From positions 1-32,091 of the forward strand of contig CANPTW010000031.1 of the NCBI GenBank assembly GCA_947577075.1: a DNA stretch of 32,091 nucleotides. Direction: 5' to 3'. This stretch comes from an uncultured Oscillibacter sp. (lineage in GTDB: Bacteria > Bacillota > Clostridia > Oscillospirales > Oscillospiraceae). Shown here piece by piece: positions 23,899-31,050 of this stretch. Within the stretch, counting starts at the first letter, position 1, and each line of letters starts with the position of its first letter. Made by a program: the position numbers and the translations under genes. The notes beneath the pieces were generated by a model. That model was not told where the DNA came from. It saw only the letters and a program-made list of their open reading frames with translations, and ran no database searches.

Positions 23899-25320
23899 TT
23901 ATTCCTTCCCTGTCCAGCAGTACGTGCAGACCTTGTCCCGGTCGATGCCGATGGCCTCCAGCAGCCCGTCCAGGGATTGGTAGCCCAGGGAGTGGAAGCC
24001 CATCTCCTTGCAGATGGCGGACAGCATGCATTGGCCCCGCCGGCAGGAGGAATCCGCGTACTCCTCCAGATGCTCCTGGCCGGCGGGGCCCTCCAGGGCC
24101 TGGATGGTCTTCCGGCTGAGGAGCTCCATGGCGGAATTGCTCCGGGAGAAGTTCAGGAATTTGCAGCCGTACATGATGGGCGGGCAGGCGGAGCGCATAT
24201 GGACCTCCTCCGCGCCGGCCTCATAGAGGAACTCCACCGTCTCCCGCAGCTGGGTGCCCCGGACGATGGAGTCGTCCACCAGCAGGAGCTTTTTCCCCTG
24301 GATGAGCTCCGGGACGGGGATCTGCTTCATCTTGGCCACCTGGTTCCGCACCGCCTGGTTGGCCGGCATGAAGGAGCGGGGCCAGGTGGGCGTGTACTTC
24401 ACAAAGGGCCGGGCAAAGGGCTTGCCGCTGCGGTTGGCGAAGCCGATGGCGTGGGGAAGCCCGGAGTCCGGCACCCCGGCGACGCAGTCCACCTCGGGAA
24501 GGGGGCCCCGGGCCAGCTCGTCCCGGGCCATGATCTCGCCGTTGCGGCAGCGCATGAGCTCCACGTTGACCCCCTCGTACCGGGAGTTCGGATAGCCGTA
24601 ATAGGTCCACAGGAAGGCGCAGATGCGCATGTCCTTTCCGGCGGGGGCCAGGGTTTCCCAGCCCTCGGGGGTGAGGCGCACAATCTCCCGGGGCCCCAGC
24701 TCATAGGCGTCCTGATAGCCCAGCTTGTGGTAGGCGAAGGACTCGAAGGACACGCAGCAGCCGTCCTCGCTTCTGCCCACCAGCACCGGCAGGCGGCCCA
24801 GACGGTCCCTGGCGGCGATGATGCCCCCCGGGGTGAGGATGAGGATGGTCATGGCCCCCTCGATCTGCTCCTGCGCGCAGCGGATGCCGGAAACCAGATC
24901 GTCCTTCTGATTGATAAGGGCGGCCACCAGCTCCGTGGCGTTGACCTTGCCGGAGCTCATGGCCATGAACTGGTGCCCGTGGTCGGAGAAGTACCGCTCC
25001 ACCAGCTCCTCGGCGTTGTTGATGATGCCCACGGTGGAGATGGCGTAGAGCCCCAGGTGGGAGCGCACCAGCAGGGGCTGGGGGTCCGTGTCGCTGATGC
25101 AGCCGATGCCCGCCTGCCCGCGGAAGGTGCTCAGGTCCTTTTCAAACTTCGTGCGGAAGGGGGTGTTCTCAATGTTGTGGATCTGCCGGTGAAAGCCGCC
25201 CTCCGCGTCATAGACGGCCATGCCGCCCCGGCGGGTGCCCAGGTGGGAGTGGTAGTCCGTGCCGAAAAACACGTCCAGCACCACGTCCCGTTTTGAAATT
25301 GCGCCAAAAAAACCGCCCAT
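23899..25320 (-). CDS. purF: PurF-like PRPP amidotransferase lacking the glutaminase cysteine
   Basis: 473 residues aligning over their length with PurF, which makes phosphoribosylamine from PRPP and glutamine. The phosphoribosyltransferase half is intact: VAGVPDSGLPHAIGFA and the PRPP loop LLLVDDSIVRGTQ (346-357). All four [4Fe-4S] ligands of the Bacillus enzyme have counterparts: C234 (RICAFLW), C386 (PPIMYGCKF), C465 and C468 (CTYC). The Ntn-hydrolase half is degenerate. The first residues are MGGFFGAISKRD, with Gly where Cys1 must be, and the VRY and NGN oxyanion motifs are replaced by GCISDTDPQ and INNAEEL. AAGGAGG fixes the start, and no upstream Cys is available. It is likely ammonia-dependent or partnered; that is inference. 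Confidence 0.9.
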   Translation of the reverse strand: MGGFFGAISKRDVVLDVFFGTDYHSHLGTRRGGMAVYDAEGGFHRQIHNIENTPFRTKFEKDLSTFRGQAGIGCISDTDPQPLLVRSHLGLYAISTVGIINNAEELVERYFSDHGHQFMAMSSGKVNATELVAALINQKDDLVSGIRCAQEQIEGAMTILILTPGGIIAARDRLGRLPVLVGRSEDGCCVSFESFAYHKLGYQDAYELGPREIVRLTPEGWETLAPAGKDMRICAFLWTYYGYPNSRYEGVNVELMRCRNGEIMARDELARGPLPEVDCVAGVPDSGLPHAIGFANRSGKPFARPFVKYTPTWPRSFMPANQAVRNQVAKMKQIPVPELIQGKKLLLVDDSIVRGTQLRETVEFLYEAGAEEVHMRSACPPIMYGCKFLNFSRSNSAMELLSRKTIQALEGPAGQEHLEEYADSSCRRGQCMLSAICKEMGFHSLGYQSLDGLLEAIGIDRDKVCTYCWTGKE

Positions 25321-25331
25321 TAGCAGCCTCC

Positions 25332-25466
25332 TTATCGTTTACGCTTGCGCAGGAAAAACCAGAGTGCGCCCGCCGCCGCAGCCAGGAGCACCAGAGCGGC
25401 GGCCCCGGCGGGGGTGGTGGAGACAAAGATCGCAGTGGGCCCGTCCGGCCCGCCGATGACGCCCAA
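25332..25466 (-). CDS. 44-residue membrane microprotein with OadB-like motif
   Basis: Starts with TTG 1 nt after the purC stop; GGAGG inside the 3' end of purC lies 9 nt upstream. Residues 1-16 read LGVIGGPDGPTAIFVS (first residue decoded as Met), close to the GGADGPT-IFV signature of sodium-pump decarboxylase beta subunits. Residues about 19-38 form one transmembrane helix rich in Ala/Leu ending ALWFFL, followed by a basic tail RKRKR. That orients the C-terminus to the cytoplasm. It ends 11 nt before purF. Short proteins with this motif are often annotated as decarboxylase beta subunits, but this is far too small to be one. Function unknown. Confidence 0.7.
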   Translation of the reverse strand: MGVIGGPDGPTAIFVSTTPAGAAALVLLAAAAGALWFFLRKRKR

Positions 25467-25467
25467 C

Positions 25468-26181
25468 TTACAGCGCCTCCGTCATCCGGCGCATGACCTC
25501 GGCATAGGCGTCCTCCACGCCCCCCAGGTCCCGGCGGAAGCGGTCCTTGTCCAGCTTTTCATGGGTCTTGGAGTCCCAGAGGCGGCAGGTGTCGGGGCTG
25601 ATCTCGTCCGCCAGGACGATGGTTCCGTCCTCCAGCCGGCCGAACTCCAGCTTGAAGTCCACCAGGGTCACGCCGCAGGAGGACCAGAAGGCCTTCAGGA
25701 AGTCGTTGACCTGGAAGGCGTATCTCTTAATCGTCTCGATCTCCTCTTTGGTGGCCAGCTTCAGGGCAAGGGCGTGGTACTCGTTCAGCAGGGGGTCCCC
25801 CAGGTCGTCGTTCTTATAGGAGAATTCAATGGTGGGCGCGTCGAAGACGATGCCCTCCTCCACGCCGTAGTGCTTGGCAAAGGAGCCGGCGGAGAGGTTG
25901 CGGATGATGACCTCCAGGGGGACGATGGAGACTTTCTTCACCACGGTTTCCCGCTCGCTCAGCTCCTCCACGAAGTGGGTGGGGACGCCGGCCTTCTCCA
26001 GCTTCGCCATAAAGCGGTTGGTCATTTGGTTGTTGATGACGCCCTTTCCGACAATGGTTCCTTTTTTCAGGCCGTTGAAGGCGGTGGCGTCGTCCTTGTA
26101 GTCCACAATGTACAGGCCCGGGTCGTCGGTTTTGAAGACCTTCTTGGCCTTGCCCTCGTAGAGCTGCTCCAGCTTCTGCAT
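25468..26181 (-). CDS. purC: SAICAR synthetase
   Basis: Ligates CAIR and aspartate using ATP to form SAICAR. 237 residues, the standard length. [15 protein letters not shown] is the ATP-binding start, [14 protein letters not shown] the conserved SAICAR-site segment, followed by [30 protein letters not shown] and [14 protein letters not shown] (the Mg2+ and aspartate-binding region). It lies 55 nt after purE and its end encodes the ribosome-binding site for the following microprotein. Confidence 0.98.
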   Translation of the reverse strand: MQKLEQLYEGKAKKVFKTDDPGLYIVDYKDDATAFNGLKKGTIVGKGVINNQMTNRFMAKLEKAGVPTHFVEELSERETVVKKVSIVPLEVIIRNLSAGSFAKHYGVEEGIVFDAPTIEFSYKNDDLGDPLLNEYHALALKLATKEEIETIKRYAFQVNDFLKAFWSSCGVTLVDFKLEFGRLEDGTIVLADEISPDTCRLWDSKTHEKLDKDRFRRDLGGVEDAYAEVMRRMTEAL

Positions 26182-26236
26182 AATTGGGAATCCTCCTTAA
26201 TGTGTGTTCATAGTACGTAGTCGTGAATACGGGTTC

Positions 26237-26725
26237 TCAGATTTCCGCCTGGAGGGCGGCGTCCTTCTCCTCAATCTGGGCGGCCATGTCCCGGCGGGCG
26301 GCGTCCAGCCAGGAGGCCAGATTGCCGTCCTCCACCGCCAGAATCTGGGCGGCCAGTATGGCGGCGTTTTTGGCCCCGTTCAGGGCCACGGCGGCCACGG
26401 GGATGCCGCTGGGCATCTGGACGGTGGCCAATAAAGCGTCCAGCCCGTCCAGGGCGCCCCCCTTCATGGGGATGCCGATGACGGGCAGGGTGGTGTTGGC
26501 GGCCACGGCCCCCGCCAGGTGGGCGGCCATGCCGGCGGCGCAGATGATGACGCCGAAGCCGCTCTTCCGGGCGTAGGCGGCGAATTCCGCCACCTGGGCG
26601 GGGCTGCGGTGGGCGCTCATAATATGGGCCTCATAGGGGATGCCGAAGGCGTCCAGCTGGGCGCAGGCGGCCCGGACCACCGGCCAGTCGGAATCGGACC
26701 CCATCAGTACGGCGACTTTTTTCAT
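26237..26725 (-). CDS. purE: N5-carboxyaminoimidazole ribonucleotide mutase
   Basis: Class I PurE of 162 residues, rearranging N5-CAIR to [18 protein letters not shown] is the CAIR phosphate loop, [12 protein letters not shown] holds the catalytic histidine, followed by [20 protein letters not shown] and [19 protein letters not shown]. The Asn/Gly-rich end ([16 protein letters not shown]) is complete. No purK is present in the window. It is the first biosynthetic gene after the GntR regulator; the 83-bp gap holds a GC stem but no U-tract, so it is probably in the regulator's transcript. Confidence 0.98.
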   Translation of the reverse strand: MKKVAVLMGSDSDWPVVRAACAQLDAFGIPYEAHIMSAHRSPAQVAEFAAYARKSGFGVIICAAGMAAHLAGAVAANTTLPVIGIPMKGGALDGLDALLATVQMPSGIPVAAVALNGAKNAAILAAQILAVEDGNLASWLDAARRDMAAQIEEKDAALQAEI

Positions 26726-26808
26726 GGTTATGGTTCTCCCTTCGGGTTTATTTTTGGAATCAGGGGGGGAGCGGCGCTCGGAGCCCGCCGCTTTGCGGCC
26801 CGGCCGCG

Positions 26809-27534
26809 TTACAGCTTCTTTCGCATGACGGTGTGCCGGAAAACGCCGTCGGCAAAATATTCGGCGGAGCAGAACACCGGCTTGCCGTCGATGTCGAAGT
26901 CCACCTCCTCCATATACAGCAGAGGGGCGCCCAGGGGAACCTGGAGAAGGTCCGCCAGCTTTTCATCCGCCGGAACGGCCCGGAGGTCCGTCAGGTCCAG
27001 ATAGGGGTACACGCCGCAGCACTGCTGGAGAAAGTGGAAAATGGGAAGCTTCAAGTCCTCCTCGGTGTAGTCCTTCCGGATCAGGGCCTTTTCGATGACG
27101 TCCTCGCAGTAGATGGCGGGGCGGCCGTCGGCGGTGCAGAGGCGGGAAACCCGGAGCATGGGCGTTCCCGCCGGGAGGCGGAGCAGCGAGGCGGTCCGTT
27201 CATCCGCCGCCTCCTCGCCGGAGGAGATGGAGGCCACCGCCGGAACGTGGCCGTTCTGGCGGATCATGTCCAGGAACTCCACCTCGATGTCCATGCGGGT
27301 CTGTACGTCCAGCACATGGCGGTTGATCACGGTGCCCACGCCGTGGCGGCGGGTGATAAAGCCCTCCCGCTCCAGGGAGGCCAGGATATCCCGGAGCTGT
27401 GTGCGGCTGATGCCCAGCTTGACGCAGAGCACGCTCTCCCGGGGCAGACGCTGGCACCCGGCGTATTCGCCGCTGCGCATGGAGGCCAGCAGCTGGGCGC
27501 GGATGGCCTTGGTATGGGATGTGTGACTGTTCAT
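26809..27534 (-). CDS. GntR/HutC-family regulator with UTRA domain
   Basis: A 241-residue regulator. The N-terminal winged helix (about 5-75) contains LLASMRSGEYAGCQRLPRES, CVKLGISRTQLRDILASLER and EGFITRRHGVGTVI. Residues about 85-230 are a UTRA effector-binding domain: PMLRVSRLCTADGRPAIYCE, LKLPIFHFLQ, PLLYMEEVDFDIDGKPVF, CSAEYFADGVFRHTV. The start at 27534 follows GAGGTAG; 13 extra in-frame codons upstream lack support. It heads the purine operon without a visible terminator before purE, so it may sense a purine-related ligand and control the operon. UTRA ligands are usually sugars, amino acids or their phosphates, so the effector is unknown. Confidence 0.9.
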   Translation of the reverse strand: MNSHTSHTKAIRAQLLASMRSGEYAGCQRLPRESVLCVKLGISRTQLRDILASLEREGFITRRHGVGTVINRHVLDVQTRMDIEVEFLDMIRQNGHVPAVASISSGEEAADERTASLLRLPAGTPMLRVSRLCTADGRPAIYCEDVIEKALIRKDYTEEDLKLPIFHFLQQCCGVYPYLDLTDLRAVPADEKLADLLQVPLGAPLLYMEEVDFDIDGKPVFCSAEYFADGVFRHTVMRKKL

Positions 27535-27606
27535 GGGGACTACCTCGCTCAATCGAAAATTCCGGGGCGGCACGCCTTTCGGCGGGATAGGTCATACCTC
27601 ATGTTC

Positions 27607-27650
27607 ATTGTAGCGATTTCCCGGCGGAATCGCAATTGACAAAATTGACA
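27607..27650 (-). promoter_or_regulatory. Promoter and candidate operators of the GntR-pur operon
   Basis: TACAAT (27607-27612) and TTGCGA (27630-27635) with a 17-bp spacer. An inverted repeat GCGATT (27613-27618) / AATCGC (27628-27633) fills the spacer, where a bound regulator would block polymerase. Just upstream, AATTGACA is tandemly repeated (27634-27641 and 27643-27650). Transcription would start near 27600. Confidence 0.6.
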
Positions 27651-27714
27651 GTTCCCGGGGAATTCCGCCCCCGGCTTCTGATGGATTCGCAAAGACCGGC
27701 CCGGAAACGGGAAA

Positions 27715-27738
27715 TCCCCCGGCCATAGGGCCGGGGGA
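27715..27738 (-). terminator. Terminator of the 3D-domain protein gene
   Basis: TCCCCCGGCC pairs perfectly with GGCCGGGGGA around a 4-nt loop. On the minus strand TTTCCCGTTTCC follows, a weak U-tract. It lies about 120 nt after the 3D gene and separates it from the purine operon promoter. Nothing else is evident in the 27574-27857 gap. Confidence 0.6.
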
Positions 27739-27857
27739 CGCGGTGAAAGCTGCGGGCTGCCGGGGGAATTATTCCGGGGACGCCTCCGCGGCCCCGCGCC
27801 GGGTTTCACGGCGGCCGAAGCGCCCGTCCGGCGTTCCCCGGTTGCGGATGCGGGTTC

Positions 27858-28949
27858 TTATTCCAGAATATAAACCGTACAGGTCCGCCGCCCAAACTGG
27901 ATGCACTCCTCATAGGTGTCGTAGTAGAGGTCGATTTTGTTGCCTTTGACGCCGGTGTCCTCCGCCACGGCCAGCCCGTAGATCACGCTGCCGTTGGCCA
28001 CAATATACATCCGGGTGCCCAGGGGGATCACGCTTCTGTCCACGGCCACGGAGCCCACATGGACGGCGGTTCCGCTGGCGGTGCGGGTGCCCACGCCCCC
28101 GTGCCCGGTGGTGTAGGCAGTGGCGGTCATGGAGCGGACGCCGGAGTAATTCAGCGTGGTGCCGTCCTTCAGGGTCAGGGTTCCGCTGCCGTCCGCGTTT
28201 GCGGTGACGTTGGCGATTCCGCCCCCGGTTTCGCCGTGCTCGGCCAGGACCGCGTCCGGGTCCTTCTTCTCCGGCTGGGCGGAGGGCTTGGGAGCGGGCT
28301 TGGCGGTGCCGTATTCCACGATCCGGTCCACGGCGGTGGAGTCCAGCTCCTCCACGAACTGGCGGGAGAGCTCCGCGCCGTTGGACCAGACGACCTCGTA
28401 TACGGAGGAGCGCACGCCGTCGGCCCCCTCCTGGACGATCTTCTCCTCCCCCTCCGGCAGCTCGGGGTTGGCCACCCGCTGGGTGGTGAAGGCGACCTTT
28501 TCCGAGACATAGTCATAATACGTGAGGTCGGAGGAGACGTCCAGCTCCACGCCGGCTTCCAGGAGCTTCACGCCGATCATTTCCAGGGGGCTGGGGTAGA
28601 TGTGCATCCGCCCCAAAAGGGAGGAGACGCTTTCCCGCTTGGCCTGGACGGTCTGGACAGAGCCCTCGTGCCGGATGGTGACGGGCGTGTCCTCCTGCAG
28701 GATGATATCGTAGCCGCGGCTGCCGTTGGAGACATAGACCATCTGGGAGGAAAGGTTCGGGGGCGTTTCCTGCTCCGGGTCCAGGATGATGGCGGCGTCG
28801 TCGGCCCCGGTGATGATAAACAGGGAGTCGGCCCAGCCGGTGGCGGAAAGGCCGGTAACGGCGGCGACGAGCAGGCAGAAAAGCACCATGCCGCCGCGTC
28901 TGAAGAAAGCGCATCGCATGTTTGGTCGTTCGTAAGCGTTCAAGATCAT
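27858..28949 (-). CDS. G5 and 3D domain cell-wall protein (YabE/RpfB-like)
   Basis: A 363-residue exported protein. A membrane or signal helix lies at about 21-38 (MVLFCLLVAAVTGLSATGWA). Residues about 55-145 contain ubiquitin-like DUF348 repeats (YDIILQEDTPVTIRHEG, then SVSSLLGRMHIYPSPLEMIG). A G5 domain follows at about 150-215 (KVAFTTQRVANPELPEGEEK), then a Pro/Lys linker, and a C-terminal 3D domain at about 268-363: MTATAYTTG, VIPLGTRMYIV, AVAEDTGVKGNKIDLYY. The three acidic residues of the 3D lytic fold are present. Relatives remodel peptidoglycan during growth or spore germination. AGGAGG is very close to the first ATG, so a TTG two codons in, or ATG at 28919, may be the real start. Confidence 0.88.
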   Translation of the reverse strand: MILNAYERPNMRCAFFRRGGMVLFCLLVAAVTGLSATGWADSLFIITGADDAAIILDPEQETPPNLSSQMVYVSNGSRGYDIILQEDTPVTIRHEGSVQTVQAKRESVSSLLGRMHIYPSPLEMIGVKLLEAGVELDVSSDLTYYDYVSEKVAFTTQRVANPELPEGEEKIVQEGADGVRSSVYEVVWSNGAELSRQFVEELDSTAVDRIVEYGTAKPAPKPSAQPEKKDPDAVLAEHGETGGGIANVTANADGSGTLTLKDGTTLNYSGVRSMTATAYTTGHGGVGTRTASGTAVHVGSVAVDRSVIPLGTRMYIVANGSVIYGLAVAEDTGVKGNKIDLYYDTYEECIQFGRRTCTVYILE

Positions 28950-29156
28950 ACCCTCCTAAAAGGTGATTTCACGGCGGTCTTCGAACAAGACCCGGTCCGG
29001 AACCGCCCCTGAGGGGCGGAGGGCGCCGTGGTGGTCCCCGCCGGGGGAGTATTGCGCGGCTGCTTTCCCCATAAGCGGGGCCGAGTGGGACGGCGCCCGC
29101 GTCCGGTCCGGGAAAAGGGAAAAGCGGCTTGTAACTTTTGTTACCACTGGGAAACT
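28950..29156 (-). promoter_or_regulatory. ~200-nt structured 5' leader of the 3D-domain gene
   Basis: From the predicted start near 29156 the leader contains a GTAAC-AAAA-GTTAC hairpin (29131-29144), a long-range 9-bp helix (29090-29098 with 29021-29029) enclosing CCCCG-type hairpins, and CCGCCCC-TGA-GGGGCGG (29003-29019). I cannot match it to a named riboswitch. Its GC content makes some folding inevitable. Confidence 0.4.
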
Positions 29157-29162
29157 GGGCCC

Positions 29163-29192
29163 AGTATACACCTCACTCCCCACTTTTGTCAA
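29163..29192 (-). promoter_or_regulatory. Promoter of the 3D-domain gene
   Basis: TTGACA (29187-29192) and TATACT (29163-29168) with an 18-bp spacer on the minus strand. Confidence 0.75.
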
Positions 29193-29284
29193 GTCTTTTG
29201 GGATTTGCGGGTATAATTCCACCCACTTTAGACCCATTTGGACAAGAATTGACTGGAAAAGATTCGGGGAGAGGAACGGGAAAG

Positions 29285-29300
29285 GTTACAAAACGGTAAC
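29285..29300. promoter_or_regulatory. GTTAC-N6-GTAAC dyad in the 3D/dusB gap
   Basis: On the minus strand it reads CGTTAC, five bases, TGTAAC, which resembles the WalR consensus of two TGTWAH boxes 11 bp apart with one mismatch. WalR controls wall hydrolases including 3D proteins in Bacillus. It lies about 93 bp upstream of the 3D-gene -35. This is a pattern match only. Confidence 0.3.
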
Positions 29301-29375
29301 GGAAAGGGCGGGGCGGCGGCGCCCGCTCCGGGAGAGCGCAAGGTCGCCCGACGGTCAGGAGCGGTCCTTCCCCTG

Positions 29376-29404
29376 TAGACATTTTAAAAAATCCATGCTA
29401 TGAT
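29376..29404 (+). promoter_or_regulatory. Promoter of the dusB-sigma operon
   Basis: TAGACA (29376-29381) and TATGAT (29399-29404), 17-bp spacer, about 45 nt upstream of the dusB start. A second TATAAT at 29212-29217 on the same strand lacks a well-placed -35. Confidence 0.7.
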
Positions 29405-29449
29405 GCAAGCATTCAAATGCCTTTTCCCGGAGGAGAGAGGAGCCCCCCG

Positions 29450-30445
29450 ATGAACATTGGAAACGTTGCGGTCCCTTCCAGACTGGCGCTGGCCCCCATG
29501 GCCGGCGTGACCGACGCCGCGTTCCGCCGGCTCTGCGCAGAGCTGGGGGCGGGCTATACCTGCACGGAGCTGATTTCCTCCAAGGCCCTCTGCTACAAGG
29601 ACCGGAAGACCTTCTCCCTCCTGCGGCAGTTCCCGGGGGAGCACCCCGCCGCCGTCCAGATTTTTGGCAGCGATCCCGTCTGCATGGCGGAGGCGGCGCA
29701 GATTGCCATTGAGCACACGGGGGCGGACGTGCTGGACATCAACATGGGCTGCCCCATGGGGAAGATTGTCAACAACGGCGACGGGGCGGCCCTGATGAAG
29801 GACCCGGAGAAGGCGGGGCGCATTGTGGAGGCCGTGGCCCGGGCGGTTTCCGTTCCCGTTACGGCGAAATTCCGCCGGGGCTGGGATTTGGGAAACTGCA
29901 ACTGCGTGGAGCTGGCCCGGGTGCTGGAGCAGGCCGGGGCCTCCGCCGTGGCGGTCCATGGCCGGACCCGGGCCCAGGTCTACGGCGGGCAGGCGGACTG
30001 GAACTGCATCCGGGCGGTGAAGGAGGCGGTTTCCATCCCCGTCATTGCCAACGGAGATATCTGGAAGCCGGAGGACGCCGCCCGGATTTTGCAGCACACG
30101 AAAGCCGACATGGCCATGATCGGCCGGGGCTGCTTTGGAAACCCCTGGATTTTTCAGCAGGCGGCCGCCGTCCTGGAGGGCAGGGCCGTCCCCCCTCGGC
30201 CGCCTCTGGCGGAGCGGTGCGACCTGGCCGTGCGGCAGTTTGAGCTGGCGACGGAGTACAAGGGGGAACGGACGGCGGTTCTGGAGGCCCGGCGGCATTA
30301 CTGCTGGTATCTCAAGGGCGTGCCGCACGCGAATTATTATAAGGAGCAGATTGTCCGGATGAATACATTAGAGGATGTGTACCGGGTGACCCAGGGCATC
30401 AAGCGGGATCTCCGGGATGAGAGCCGGGGGGAGGCAGACCCATGA
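29450..30445 (+). CDS. dusB: tRNA-dihydrouridine synthase B
   Basis: A 331-residue FMN enzyme reducing uridines in the tRNA D-loop. It begins MNIGNVAVPSRLALAPMAGV, continuing TDAAFR; the DusB-typical TCTELISSKAL follows, and the catalytic cysteine is C101 in DINMGCPMGKIVNNGDGAAL. Later motifs are VTAKFRRGW, AVHGRTRAQVYGGQADW, VIANGDI and MIGRGCFGNPWIF. The C-terminal tRNA-binding helical domain contains RRHYCWYLKG. Start at 29450 after AGGAG; the 11-codon upstream extension is Pro/Gly-rich noise. Its stop overlaps the sigma factor start as ATGA. DusB next to regulatory genes is common in bacteria (dusB-fis in Proteobacteria), here with an ECF sigma factor. Confidence 0.96.
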   Translation: MNIGNVAVPSRLALAPMAGVTDAAFRRLCAELGAGYTCTELISSKALCYKDRKTFSLLRQFPGEHPAAVQIFGSDPVCMAEAAQIAIEHTGADVLDINMGCPMGKIVNNGDGAALMKDPEKAGRIVEAVARAVSVPVTAKFRRGWDLGNCNCVELARVLEQAGASAVAVHGRTRAQVYGGQADWNCIRAVKEAVSIPVIANGDIWKPEDAARILQHTKADMAMIGRGCFGNPWIFQQAAAVLEGRAVPPRPPLAERCDLAVRQFELATEYKGERTAVLEARRHYCWYLKGVPHANYYKEQIVRMNTLEDVYRVTQGIKRDLRDESRGEADP

Positions 30446-31050
30446 GAAACCCGGGAGAAGAGAAGTGGATCGCCGCCGCCCGGGCGGGGGACCAGGGGGC
30501 CTTTGGCGAACTGGTCCGGCTTTACGAAAAACGGGTCCTGGCCCTGACGCAGAGAATGTGCCGGAATCCCGAGGACGCCGCCGAGGCCGCGCAGGAGGCG
30601 TTTTTCGCGGCGTGGCAGGGGCTGAAAAGCTTCCGGGGGGACAGCAGCTTTTCCACCTGGCTTTACCGGCTGGCCTCCAACGCCTGCGTGGACCTTCTCC
30701 GGCGGGAGGGGAAGCGGCAGGCCGTCGTTTCCCTGGACGACGAGGATTTGAATCTGGATATTCCGGCCTCCCTTCCCTCCCCCCAGGAGGAGGCGGAGCG
30801 CCGGGAGCTGCGGGAACAGATCGAGTCGGGCCTCCGGGCGCTGCCCCCGGAATACCGGGCGGTGCTGGTGCTGCGGGAGATGCAGCAGCTGCGCTATGAC
30901 GAGATCGGGGAGGTCCTGGGGCTGGACATCGGGACGGTGAAGTCCCGGATCAGCCGGGGACGGAAAAAGCTTCGAAGCTTTTTGCTGGAGCGCGGGAACT
31001 TTTCTCCGCCTCCTCCGTCTAAAGAGACAGGAAAGGGGGGCCGTTTATGA
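30442..31050 (+). CDS. ECF-type RNA polymerase sigma factor
   Basis: A 202-residue group 4 sigma factor with region 2 and region 4 only. Region 2: GAFGELVRLYEKRVLALTQR, then MCRNPEDAAEAAQEAFFAAW and FRGDSSFSTWLYRLASNACV, contacting core polymerase and the -10. Region 4: LRALPPEYRAVLVLREMQQL, RYDEIGEVLGLDIGTVKSRI, SRGRKKLRSFL, contacting the -35. It is SigW/SigE-like in layout. It overlaps dusB and the anti-sigma gene by 4 nt each, so the three are translationally coupled. The target promoters are unknown. Confidence 0.95.
   Translation: MRNPGEEKWIAAARAGDQGAFGELVRLYEKRVLALTQRMCRNPEDAAEAAQEAFFAAWQGLKSFRGDSSFSTWLYRLASNACVDLLRREGKRQAVVSLDDEDLNLDIPASLPSPQEEAERRELREQIESGLRALPPEYRAVLVLREMQQLRYDEIGEVLGLDIGTVKSRISRGRKKLRSFLLERGNFSPPPPSKETGKGGRL

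Noticed and set aside
25260..25335. Misplaced purF start hiding a Cys nucleophile
   Set aside because: The AAGGAGG-spaced ATG is unambiguous, and the upstream sequence belongs to the microprotein and its stop. No MCG start exists in any frame nearby.
29131..29144. WalR box at the GTAAC-TTTT-GTTAC palindrome
   Set aside because: The half-site spacing is 9 bp rather than 11, and it lies downstream of the -10 within the transcript.
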